Below, one piece after another: positions 1 through 9,038 of a stretch of 23,768 bases of DNA. Numbering within the stretch: the stretch's first letter is position 1; each line of letters opens with the position of its first letter. The DNA lies in assembly GCA_964564915.1 (NCBI GenBank), contig CAZMCU010000026.1:1-23768 (forward strand), read 5' to 3'. Made by a program: the position numbers and the translations under genes. The notes beneath the pieces are model-generated. The model did not search any database and was not told where the DNA came from. It worked only from the letters and a program-made list of their open reading frames with translations. The stretch is from JAFGBM01 sp964564915 (GTDB taxonomy: Bacteria; Actinomycetota; Actinomycetes; Actinomycetales; Demequinaceae).

Positions 1-49
1 TGACCTATTCATTACGAGTGAATCGCTCTACCGACTGAGCTAAGGCGGC
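1..49 (-). tRNA. tRNA-Thr(CGT), 3' part outside the window
   Basis: Read on the minus strand, the tRNA starts at position 49 with acceptor strand GCCGCCT. It continues into a normal D-arm (GCTC...GAGC), then an anticodon arm with stem ATTCA/TGAAT closing the 7-base loop CTCGTAA. The loop puts CGT at the anticodon positions, which reads threonine codon ACG. The variable loop is just reached at position 1, so the T-arm and the 3' acceptor strand lie beyond the window. A one-sequence folding is clear, but the missing 3' half cannot be checked here. Confidence 0.92.
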
Positions 50-76
50 GTGGCCGACCGAAAGCGGCACGGCCAC
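50..76 (-). terminator. possible hairpin between ABC operon and tRNA-Thr
   Basis: GTGGCCG at 50-56 pairs perfectly with CGGCCAC at 70-76 around a 13-base loop. It lies just after the stop of the last ABC permease gene and directly before the tRNA 5' end, all on the minus strand. It may act as a terminator or as a processing structure for the tRNA precursor. No T-run follows it, because the tRNA begins at once, so a classical Rho-independent terminator is not supported. Confidence 0.25.
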
Positions 77-97
77 CGATTCTAGCGGCTTAGCGGG

Positions 98-2836
98 TCA
101 ACTCGCGCGCATCACCTGGCCGAGCCGCTCCCGCCGATGCCCGGCCAGCTCCACCGCAACCGCAATCAGAACCGCGACGACCAGCACAGGCACCGACATC
201 CAGCACCACCACGGCAGGACGAGCGTGGGCGCACTCAGTTGTCCCGTCAACACCGCCAGGTCCATGGGACCCACGAGCAGGGCGGCGAGCCCCACACCCG
301 TCACCGTTCCGACGACGCTGCCAACTAGCACCGGCGCGACCAGTTCACCGACCGCCACGCGGTCACTCTGCCGTCGAGGCAACCCCAGAACCCGGAACCG
401 CGCGAGGGCCGTGGCGCGCCCGCGAGCACTCGCCGCCGCGACGAGGTACACCGCGAGCGCCGCGAGGGCCATGAGTACCGCCACCGCACCCACCAACAGG
501 TTTCCGAATGCCTCGGTCATGGGCGCGGTCCTGCGCGCCTCAAGCCAATCGCTCCGGGTGGTGATCGTCGCGTCGCCGAGACCGGGGAGGCTCCGCACCG
601 CCGCCTCCGCTCCCTCGCCATCGACCCACACGACGGTGGGGGGAAGGGAAATCCCCATCGCCTGTTCCAGGACTTGTCGATCGACGACGACGGTTGGGCC
701 AGCGGAGAGCCCCTCTCCCGGTATGGCCGGGGCCGCGCCAACGGACGTCAAGGGAACGACCTGCCCCTGCCAACGAAGCGAGAGCCCACTTGCACCGGAA
801 GGCACCCCCGTCGTCAGGACGGGGACCGAGGCCGCCTCCAACCCCTCGGGAGGGTCGGTGAGGAGCGCGAGCTGCGGAGCGTCGGCCAGCGGCGAATCCG
901 CAAGCAGTGCCTCGACGTCCGCGCTGTCGACCGCTACCACGCGGACCGCCAAGTCCACGCTGTCACCGAGCAGTTGCGTCCCCGTCGCGACGTGAGCCGC
1001 GGCCACGGCGTCGACTCCCGGTGCCCCCGCCAGAGTCTCGATCTCCGAGCTCAACCCGAGGTCGGAACTCGTCGCCGCCACCACGTCGGCACCCACGGAC
1101 TGCCACGAGCCCGTGATCTCCCCGGACCGGACGGTGGCGTCGATGGCAAGGGCGGTCGTCACGAGGCTCGTGGCGAGCACGAAGGAGACCAGGGGAAGCC
1201 CCGCGATCCTCGTCCGGGAGGCCGCAAGCACCGGCGTGGCACCCCGGGCCCGTCCGGCGATGCGCCGCACCCACCGCACCGTTGGTGGGAGAACCCTCAA
1301 CAACACGAGCGACACCGCGACGGACGCCAGCACCGGCGCGGCCAACACCACCAGATCGGCGCCGAGCGTGGCACCGGACGCTGTGACCCCCCGGGAACGC
1401 AAGGCAGCGAACGAGCCGACCGTCAGCACCAGCACCGCGACCTCAAGCGAAAGCCTTCTCGCGGCGGCCGAACGGATACCGGGGCGCAAATCGAGACGCC
1501 GTGCCGGTGGAGGGGCGGTTCGCCGCGACGCCGCCCACACCCCCGAAACCGGTCCCGCGAGGGCCGCGAGAATCAGAGGGGGTGCCACCCACGACCACGA
1601 TGTTGGACCGGGAAGGACCGCTCGCGCCACGGCGAGGCCGATGCCACCCCCGAGCGCGGCAATCACCGCCGATTCAACGGCAAGTGCCGCACCGATCGCG
1701 GGCAGCGAGGCGCCATGCGCGCGGTGATGGGCGAGAACTGAGAAGCGACGCTGCGTCACGAGTCCCGCCGCCAGGAGTACGACCAGTAACGCGGTGGCGA
1801 GCACTCCCGCGAGGATGAGCGATCCCTGGGCGTTCGCCGAGTCGACGCGGGCGATGGCGGCATCGAGAACCGAGTCGAGTCGGGTTCTGACCGTCGTGCC
1901 GAGCCACGACGCACCGAGGTCGTCCGACCCGGCGGCGATTCGACGAATCGACGTGGCGGTCGCGGCCGCGTTGGACGCGTTGAGATCCTCGGGCTTGATC
2001 GTGAAGGTGTAGGTACGGGCGAGGGACCCTTTCTCGAGGGCGAGCCTCGCACAGGGAAGGGAGTCGGCCGAGAGCATCGCGGAGAGTTCGACCCGGGCGG
2101 CGAAACCGCTCACCACAACGGGCTCCACGAGGGTGGGGACAACGTCCCACTCCGGAGCATTGGCCTCGACGGGTCGGAAGACGCCCGAGACCATCAGCGA
2201 AACGGGGGGACCGTTGAGATCGCTGGCGTAGAACGTGTCCCCCACCTCCACGTCGAGCGCTTCCGCCACGTCCTCCGACAGTCCAACCTCCACGGGGAAG
2301 GTCAAGCCCGCGACCGCCGTGTCGAAGGCGTCCTCCGTTTCCTCGGGCGACTTTCCGTCAATCCATACGACGTCGGGGGGGCCGTCGGCATCGACGTACA
2401 CGAGGCGGACATATCCAGGGCCGTCCTCCAGCATGTCGGTTCGAAGTTGTCGACTGTCGATCACCGTCACGGGGGGCGAAAAGACCTGCGGGAGGCCGGA
2501 GGCTAGATACTGCGCCACCCAGTGAGAGTCCTCGGCGGTGCCCGTCAAGAGCGGCCGCTCCACAGCCCAGTCTTCCCACAGGGGGACATTCGCAACGACA
2601 TCCGCCCTCGCGGAGGGGTCCGCGACCGCCGTGCGAATCTCGTCGGTGGCGACCCGTTCGGCGGCGCGAGGGATGATCGCGGTAACGAAGGTCACCAGCG
2701 CGATGACGATCATCGCCACGCTCAGCGGCGCGGAGTCGGACCGCGCCTGCCGCACGGCGCTGCCGAACGGCACCGCACCCCCGAACCGTCGAGTGCGCGC
2801 CGGTTGTGGTGGGCGAGGAGAAGAAGCGCGGCTCAT
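98..2836 (-). CDS. FtsX/MacB-type ABC transporter permease (912 aa)
   Basis: This is the last gene of the four-gene ABC operon. The protein has an N-terminal membrane segment at about residues 35-56, followed by a long extracytoplasmic domain. A central block of several membrane segments follows, then a second extracytoplasmic domain and a C-terminal membrane bundle. That is the doubled FtsX-like arrangement seen in large actinobacterial permeases of the MacB/LolCDE class, which move substrates or act mechanically across the membrane rather than import small solutes. The frame stays open far upstream, but I chose the ATG at 2836. It overlaps the previous gene's stop as ATGA, and a GGGAGAGG ribosome binding site lies at 2841-2848. 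The substrate cannot be read from the sequence; peptide, lipid or antibiotic export are all possible. Confidence 0.85.
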   Translation of the reverse strand: MSRASSPRPPQPARTRRFGGAVPFGSAVRQARSDSAPLSVAMIVIALVTFVTAIIPRAAERVATDEIRTAVADPSARADVVANVPLWEDWAVERPLLTGTAEDSHWVAQYLASGLPQVFSPPVTVIDSRQLRTDMLEDGPGYVRLVYVDADGPPDVVWIDGKSPEETEDAFDTAVAGLTFPVEVGLSEDVAEALDVEVGDTFYASDLNGPPVSLMVSGVFRPVEANAPEWDVVPTLVEPVVVSGFAARVELSAMLSADSLPCARLALEKGSLARTYTFTIKPEDLNASNAAATATSIRRIAAGSDDLGASWLGTTVRTRLDSVLDAAIARVDSANAQGSLILAGVLATALLVVLLAAGLVTQRRFSVLAHHRAHGASLPAIGAALAVESAVIAALGGGIGLAVARAVLPGPTSWSWVAPPLILAALAGPVSGVWAASRRTAPPPARRLDLRPGIRSAAARRLSLEVAVLVLTVGSFAALRSRGVTASGATLGADLVVLAAPVLASVAVSLVLLRVLPPTVRWVRRIAGRARGATPVLAASRTRIAGLPLVSFVLATSLVTTALAIDATVRSGEITGSWQSVGADVVAATSSDLGLSSEIETLAGAPGVDAVAAAHVATGTQLLGDSVDLAVRVVAVDSADVEALLADSPLADAPQLALLTDPPEGLEAASVPVLTTGVPSGASGLSLRWQGQVVPLTSVGAAPAIPGEGLSAGPTVVVDRQVLEQAMGISLPPTVVWVDGEGAEAAVRSLPGLGDATITTRSDWLEARRTAPMTEAFGNLLVGAVAVLMALAALAVYLVAAASARGRATALARFRVLGLPRRQSDRVAVGELVAPVLVGSVVGTVTGVGLAALLVGPMDLAVLTGQLSAPTLVLPWWCWMSVPVLVVAVLIAVAVELAGHRRERLGQVMRAS

Positions 2837-5800
2837 GAGACCTCTCCCATGCGGAGGCTCAGAATCGTCGCCCTCGCGACGAGCGAGCGAACGGCCGGAA
2901 CGCCCGCGGCGAACCCCCCGACGAACAGGACCAGGAGTACCACCGCGAGAGAGCCCCCGTTCCAGGCGGCTACGACGGCGGGGACCGCCGCTCGGCCGCC
3001 CTCGCCCGTGACCATCGAGGGCCCAACCTGCCACGCGAGAAGCGCACCGAGGAGGCCACCGCCGAGGACGGCAATCCCCGTCACCACGGCGTGCTCCAAG
3101 TATCCGGTGGCAAGTACCGTCCGACGCGGCACACCAAGCCCGCGGAGCCTCGCCGCGGCGATAGCGCGCGATGGCGCGGAAGCCGCCGCCCGGGCGGCTG
3201 TCCCCGCCATAGAGAGGACAACGGCCGCGACAAGGAGGAGGGCGAGCGCGGAACGCAATCCCACACGGAGCGGACCCCCGAGTAACTGTTCCGCGTAGTG
3301 CTCCCTGGTCTCGACCGGAAGGATGCCTGCGGCCTCGATCGCGGCCTCCGACCCATCCCGAGGATCGGCCACCCACCAAGCGTCCGTAAGAGGCGTGAGG
3401 TCGCCTTGCGCGAGGCGCGCACGAGAGACGGCATCGACGTCAGCCACTAAGGCGGCTTCGCCCCCGGTACCGGGGGCATAGGGAACGGTCCCCTCCACCG
3501 TTACCGCGACCGATTGAGTCCCGACCCCCATCGACAGTTGATCTCCCGGCTGCAGGTCAAGCTCGCTCGCAAGGTCGTCCGTTACGAGGACCGGAACCGT
3601 CTTCGCTGGGGTGTAGCCCATGAACATCACGCGACCATCCGACCAACCGAGATTGAAGATCGACGCCCCGATTTGGCTCGTAATCGTCGTCCCTTCGTTG
3701 GCGATGGTGAGGGGCTTCACCGGCGACTCTTGACCGATCTCGATTGCCGTCCACGCACCGCTGGTCGGATCGGCTCCCACGACGTCGATCGTCACCAGAG
3801 TGGACATAAGGCCGTTGTACTCGGGTCGCAGTCCACCGACCACCGTGAGGCTCAGACGCAGGTCGATCGCGACGACGCTCCACTCCCCAGCGGGTAAAGG
3901 CTCCTGCCCCTCGGCCGGGATTGCCACGTCGTGAGGCTCGCCGTCCGCAAGTAGCGGCCACCCCTCGATCGCCGTCCGGGAGCCCCAAGCGTCCTCGACT
4001 ACGACGGTGGGGGTGATGGTGAGTCGAGCGGGCACATCAACCTTGCCCACGGTCTGGGTGCCCTCGATGTCGCCTTGGATGACGACGTGGAGACTCGAGC
4101 TTTCGTCCGTGTGGACCGTCAGCGCGGCGACGGGATCGTCCGGCGCGAGTCCCTCGGTGAGGGCGGACCACGTCTGATCGCCCGGCAGTCGCCCTCGGAT
4201 GACGGTGCTGGCGTTCCGGGTGTCGAGAGCGAGCAGGTCCGCACCCCCCGGGCGCGCACCGAGCGTGATCGCACGGGAACTGACGGGCATGACGGTCCCC
4301 CCCGTTGCCGCCGCGATTTCGGTCGCCATTCCGGGCGAGCCTGCCGCCCCCACGACGAGATCGGCACCCAAGGCAGCGTCGGCCTGATCCCGTTGCGACG
4401 TCTCCCAGGTCCCCAGGAACACCACGCCAAACGTCGCGGTTGCCGCAGCGAGCAAGACGAGAAACATCCCCGAGGTGGCGCGCCCCCGTGCGACCTGCCA
4501 CCCCGAGAGCGCCAGCACCACACCCTTGTCGCGGCGGGCCCGAATCTCCGCGACCTTCGCGACTCCGGGAAGGATGCGCAGGGCCAACGCGGCTCCCGCG
4601 ACGATGCACAGAACGGGGGCGACGACGAGGATCGGGTCGATCGAACCCGTACCGACTCCGTGCGCGCGAACCTGAAGGAAACCCAGCACCGCAACACCCA
4701 CGAGGAGAAGGTCCGCACCCGATCGGGCCACCGCGCCGATCAGTCGCCGCTGGCCTCGAACGACGCGACCCCGCATCGCGACCACCACCACCGCGGCGGC
4801 GGGTGTGAACGACCCCACGGCGACGGCCACGACGAGAATCCCGGTCACGCCAGGCGAGTCACCGACGGTGGCTCCGCTCCACGCGGAGGCGAGTGGTGGT
4901 AAGGCGGCAAGGGCCCGATAGGCGAGGAGGGAGAGCGGCACGGCGAGCGCCGTGGCGATCGCGGCGAGGGCCACGCTCTCGATGGCCGCGCGCCCGACGA
5001 GTTGCGCCCTGCTCGCCCCGCGATCCGCATAGAGCGCGGCCTCGGGGGACCGGCGCTGAACGAGCAGACTACCAACGAGACCCAGCGTCGCCGCCCCGAG
5101 CGCGAACACCAGAAGCAGCACCGTCGCGAGGATGCTCGCCGTGGTCGCCTGATCCGCGTGGGTGTCGGACACCATCTGCGCGAGGCCGGAACGGACCGCC
5201 ATCGACTCCCCGCGCGCGCCCAACTGCCCAACCAGGGTGGTGGAGAGTCCATCGACGGCATTCACGACGCGGGTGAGCTCCTGGGGGTCTCCCGCGAGGT
5301 CGGGGTCGATCACGATGCTCACGCGACCAACGGCGCTATCCGCATCGATGAGGGTGCCGGGCGAGACGAGGAAGGGCCCGAAGGCGGGGAGCCGATCCAC
5401 GTTGGGGTTGATCCCCACCCCGCCCAGCACATCCCGATCCCAGTCGCTGGATCCGTCGACAGCAACGAGACCCACCACGACGACATCGACGCCCTCAGGG
5501 GGTGCCTCGTCGGCGTGAACGGGGGTCACCGTCATCCTCAGTTGGCTCCCGAGGTCGAGTCCGAGTGCCGCCGCGACGTTCGCCGGAATCGCGACCTCCG
5601 TCGGTTCGCCCGTCGCGGTCGATTCCGGCCATCTCCCCGCCGTGATGTCCGCATGATGGGCCGCGGAGTCCGCGTCGAGAAGGTAACCCCGCCCCACATC
5701 CTGGCCCGGAAGGTACATCAGGGGCGACGCCGCCCACACGGAGGCGGTCGAGGCGTACGGAAGCACCGCATCGCGCATCGTCTCGGTCACTCCAGCGAGC

Positions 5801-6072
5801 AGCGCTTGCGTGTCCTCGGGAGCGCCTTCCTCGGGGCGCTCGATCGTCATGGTCGCGGTCACCAGATCGGCGCTCCCGCTCCCCTCGGTCCCATCCGCTT
5901 GGGCGATAGCGGCAGAGAGGGCCCGATGCTGCCCCGTGGTCAGCAGAAGCGTCCCCACCCCAACGAAGGTGGCGCAGACGACCAGCGTTGCGAGTACCGC
6001 CACCAGCAGCGGCCATTGGTCGACGGCGCGCCGTGCGAGCGGTGCGCCGGCTCGGGGCCGGCGCTTAGGCAT
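2833..6072 (-). CDS. FtsX/MacB-type ABC transporter permease (1079 aa)
   Basis: This is the first and larger permease of the ABC operon. A membrane segment at about residues 20-45 is followed by an extracytoplasmic domain of roughly 260 residues. Membrane segments then begin at about 312-338 and 361-390, and after another large exterior domain a C-terminal bundle covers about residues 990-1075. The architecture matches the neighbouring 912-aa permease but the sequences are clearly diverged, so the transporter is probably a heterodimer. The ATG at 6072 lies inside the end of the upstream ATPase gene (8-base overlap), and the stop overlaps the next permease start as ATGA. Such overlaps suggest coupled translation and fixed subunit ratios. 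No substrate can be assigned. Confidence 0.87.
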   Translation of the reverse strand: MPKRRPRAGAPLARRAVDQWPLLVAVLATLVVCATFVGVGTLLLTTGQHRALSAAIAQADGTEGSGSADLVTATMTIERPEEGAPEDTQALLAGVTETMRDAVLPYASTASVWAASPLMYLPGQDVGRGYLLDADSAAHHADITAGRWPESTATGEPTEVAIPANVAAALGLDLGSQLRMTVTPVHADEAPPEGVDVVVVGLVAVDGSSDWDRDVLGGVGINPNVDRLPAFGPFLVSPGTLIDADSAVGRVSIVIDPDLAGDPQELTRVVNAVDGLSTTLVGQLGARGESMAVRSGLAQMVSDTHADQATTASILATVLLLVFALGAATLGLVGSLLVQRRSPEAALYADRGASRAQLVGRAAIESVALAAIATALAVPLSLLAYRALAALPPLASAWSGATVGDSPGVTGILVVAVAVGSFTPAAAVVVVAMRGRVVRGQRRLIGAVARSGADLLLVGVAVLGFLQVRAHGVGTGSIDPILVVAPVLCIVAGAALALRILPGVAKVAEIRARRDKGVVLALSGWQVARGRATSGMFLVLLAAATATFGVVFLGTWETSQRDQADAALGADLVVGAAGSPGMATEIAAATGGTVMPVSSRAITLGARPGGADLLALDTRNASTVIRGRLPGDQTWSALTEGLAPDDPVAALTVHTDESSSLHVVIQGDIEGTQTVGKVDVPARLTITPTVVVEDAWGSRTAIEGWPLLADGEPHDVAIPAEGQEPLPAGEWSVVAIDLRLSLTVVGGLRPEYNGLMSTLVTIDVVGADPTSGAWTAIEIGQESPVKPLTIANEGTTITSQIGASIFNLGWSDGRVMFMGYTPAKTVPVLVTDDLASELDLQPGDQLSMGVGTQSVAVTVEGTVPYAPGTGGEAALVADVDAVSRARLAQGDLTPLTDAWWVADPRDGSEAAIEAAGILPVETREHYAEQLLGGPLRVGLRSALALLLVAAVVLSMAGTAARAAASAPSRAIAAARLRGLGVPRRTVLATGYLEHAVVTGIAVLGGGLLGALLAWQVGPSMVTGEGGRAAVPAVVAAWNGGSLAVVLLVLFVGGFAAGVPAVRSLVARATILSLRMGEVS

Positions 6073-6787
6073 CGACGAGCCGACCGTCGACGATCCGAAT
6101 GGTTCGATCGGCGAGCGCGATCATCACCGGGTCGTGCGTCGAGACGATCGCCGTCATGCCCTCCGCCTCGACGACACCCCTGATGAGCGCCATGACGGCG
6201 AGCCCCGACTCGGTGTCCAGTTGACCCGTGGGCTCGTCGGCGATGAGCAGTTTCGGCGATCCCGCGAGCGCACGTGCGATGGCAACGCGCTGCATCTGAC
6301 CTCCGGACATCTCGTCGGGGCGATGCTCACCGTGGCTCCCGAGGCCAACGAGGTCGAGGAGAAGCGCGACGCGCCGTTCGCGATCGGCGGCGGGAAGGCG
6401 ACGAAGACGGAGGGGCAGGCCAACGTTCTCCGCGGCCGACAGTTCATTGATCAACCCGAAGTTCTGGAAGATGAACGCGACGAGGTCGCGACGCATCCGT
6501 TCCAACCCATCGTCGTCCATCGTGGTGACCGCTTGACCCGCGACGATGACCTCTCCGTCGTTGGGCCGGTCGATTCCTCCGACGATGTTGAGCAGCGTGG
6601 TCTTGCCCGCCCCGGACCGTCCCACGAGCGCGACGAGCTCGCCTGGAGCGACCTCGAACGAGACGTCCTGGAGTGCGTGAACGGCTGTGCGTCCCGAGCC
6701 GTAGGTGCGGTGAACCCCCCGGACGTCGACCATGGGGGTCGCTCGTGTCGCCTTCCTCGCTGCGGAAGGGGCCGCCTTCGCGCTCAT
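6065..6787 (-). CDS. ABC transporter ATP-binding protein, MacB/LolD type (240 aa)
   Basis: This is a cytoplasmic ATPase that should power one or both adjacent permeases. A Walker A motif GRSGAGKTT lies at residues 56-64. The signature MSGGQMQ is at about 160-166, Walker B LLIADE followed by PTGQLD at about 180-191, and the switch histidine is H218. The PTGxLD extension after Walker B and the overall size are typical of LolD/MacB-class ATPases. The frame opens at an ATG at 6805, but I prefer the ATG at 6787, which overlaps the upstream ATPase stop as ATGA. The difference is only six residues. The start has no strong ribosome binding site, consistent with translational coupling to the upstream gene. 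Confidence 0.9.
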   Translation of the reverse strand: MSAKAAPSAARKATRATPMVDVRGVHRTYGSGRTAVHALQDVSFEVAPGELVALVGRSGAGKTTLLNIVGGIDRPNDGEVIVAGQAVTTMDDDGLERMRRDLVAFIFQNFGLINELSAAENVGLPLRLRRLPAADRERRVALLLDLVGLGSHGEHRPDEMSGGQMQRVAIARALAGSPKLLIADEPTGQLDTESGLAVMALIRGVVEAEGMTAIVSTHDPVMIALADRTIRIVDGRLVDA

Positions 6788-7692
6788 CGTGAACCGTCCG
6801 GCCATAGGGCGACGTGATCCGCCTCAAGCGCTAGGCGAACCCTTCGGGTGAGGGCGAGGGCGTCGCGATACTCGCGGGGGATCTGGATGCGTCCGGCACG
6901 GTCCATCACCGCGTACTCCTCGGCAATTACTTCCGACCCGCCGTCGGCCGCCGTTTCCGTGCGCCGGAGCACCTCGGAACTCGTCCGACCGTCCCGAATC
7001 GCAACCGTCCGCTCCACCTGTCCGCTCACGGCGGGATCGTGGGTCACCACCACGACGGTCACGCCGGCGTCGCGGTTGGCGGCCCGGATCGCGTCGAAGA
7101 CCTCCCGGGCCGTCGCCGTGTCGAGCTCCCCCGTCGGCTCGTCGGCTAGCAGGAGCCGCGGCCCGTTCGCGAGCGCGACGGATATCGCGACCCGCTGCTG
7201 CTCGCCTCCCGACATCTCGCCTGGCAGCCGGTCGGCGCAATGCCCGACGCCAGTCAGTTCCAGGAGTTCGGCGATCCGCGCGGAACGCCCACGCCGCGGA
7301 TGGCCCGCGAGAGCGAGCGGGAGGCCCACGTTTGCCGCGCCGGTGAGGTAGGGGATGAGGTTGCTTGCCGTCTGTTGGCGCACAAAGCCGACGACCTTCC
7401 GCCGGTACTCCACGCGATCCGACCGGGTCATGTCCGACAACTGCCATCCGTCGACGCGTACGCTTCCCGCCGAGGGTTCGTCCGCCCCCGCAAGGACGGA
7501 CATCAGCGTGGATTTACCCGATCCCGATGGCCCGATGACGGCGATCATCTCGCCCTCGTCGACCAGAAGGTCGAGGCCCTGCAGCGCCTGGACCTCGATT
7601 GCCCCATGTTGGAAGATCCGGACGACGTTGTCGCACACGACGAGTGCGTGATGGCTGACGTCCGTCGACCGTTCAGCTAGTGTCGCCGACAC
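6784..7692 (-). CDS. ABC transporter ATP-binding protein with C-terminal AbrB-like domain (302 aa)
   Basis: This is the first gene of the ABC operon. The ATPase core has Walker A GPSGSGKST at residues 54-62 and a Q-loop around Q106. The signature MSGGEQQ is at 160-166, Walker B LLLADE at about 180-185, and the switch histidine is H218. About 50 residues beyond the usual end, residues 256-302 read as a SpoVT/AbrB-type swapped-hairpin domain. The key pattern there is MDRAGRIQIPREYRDAL, followed by RVRLALEADHVALWP. This could be a DNA-binding or a protein-contact domain; I cannot tell which. The GTG start has an AGGGAG element 4 bases upstream. An alternative view is that the tail is only a degenerate AbrB fold used for dimerisation. 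Confidence 0.88.
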   Translation of the reverse strand: MSATLAERSTDVSHHALVVCDNVVRIFQHGAIEVQALQGLDLLVDEGEMIAVIGPSGSGKSTLMSVLAGADEPSAGSVRVDGWQLSDMTRSDRVEYRRKVVGFVRQQTASNLIPYLTGAANVGLPLALAGHPRRGRSARIAELLELTGVGHCADRLPGEMSGGEQQRVAISVALANGPRLLLADEPTGELDTATAREVFDAIRAANRDAGVTVVVVTHDPAVSGQVERTVAIRDGRTSSEVLRRTETAADGGSEVIAEEYAVMDRAGRIQIPREYRDALALTRRVRLALEADHVALWPDGSR

Positions 7693-7771
7693 CCCTCTCC
7701 CTTCGCCATGGGGCGCGCGAACTAGCCTGGTGCGGCCCGAAGATGAGCCCCCCGTTGGGCCGATGTGCCAT

Positions 7772-7800
7772 ACGTTAGCGGAAATCGCGCCAGCCTGGAA
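7772..7800 (-). promoter_or_regulatory. candidate promoter of the ABC operon
   Basis: On the minus strand, TTCCAG (7795-7800) and TAACGT (7772-7777) are separated by exactly 17 bases. Both are only about half-matches to the housekeeping -35 and -10 consensus. The site lies about 80 bases before the GTG of the first ABC gene. It is the best candidate found in the 154-base gap, and no transcription start can be seen directly. Confidence 0.35.
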
Positions 7801-7805
7801 GGTTA

Positions 7806-7833
7806 AGCGCGAAGCGTTTCCCTGAGCGCGAAG
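7806..7833. repeat. short direct repeat AGCGCGAAG upstream of the ABC promoter
   Basis: The 9-mer AGCGCGAAG occurs at 7806-7814 and again at 7825-7833, with start points 19 bases apart. The pair lies just upstream of the candidate -35 element of the ABC operon and just after the end of the oxidoreductase gene. The two-turn spacing would suit a regulator binding one face of the helix. In DNA of this GC content it could also arise by chance. Confidence 0.4.
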
Positions 7834-7846
7834 GTCCTCGAGCCGC

Positions 7847-8866
<1,020 letters not shown>

Positions 8867-8872
8867 ATCACT

Positions 8873-8878
8873 ACGATA
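8873..8878 (-). promoter_or_regulatory. candidate -10 element for a leaderless oxidoreductase mRNA
   Basis: TATCGT on the minus strand is followed by six bases and then the ATG at 8866. That is the spacing expected when transcription starts at the A of the start codon, a common arrangement in actinobacteria. The matching -35 region (TGCCGT) is weak. Confidence 0.4.
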
Positions 8879-8986
8879 GCCCGTCGGGGTTCCACACGGC
8901 ACGGAGTCCCGGGGCAGTCACGAGGATCGTGAAAATGTTGGAGACCAAGGGTTTCGCGGAGCGCCAAGCGAGCGCGCACCGAGGTG

Positions 8987-9016
8987 TTGAACCGTATCAG
9001 CCACGACAACTAACCC
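8987..9016 (+). promoter_or_regulatory. weak candidate promoter for the 9039 gene
   Basis: TTGAAC (8987-8992) and TAACCC (9011-9016) are 18 bases apart, shortly before the start region of the plus-strand gene. The -35 match is good, but the -10 lacks its final T. This is the only plausible pair noticed in the 172-base gap. Confidence 0.25.
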
Positions 9017-9038
9017 CACCCCAACGAAACGAGCGACC

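Noticed and set aside
79..101. TTGACC and TAGAAT upstream of tRNA-Thr as a promoter
   Set aside because: The two elements are only 11 bases apart, too close for a housekeeping promoter, and TTGACC overlaps the stop of the permease gene.
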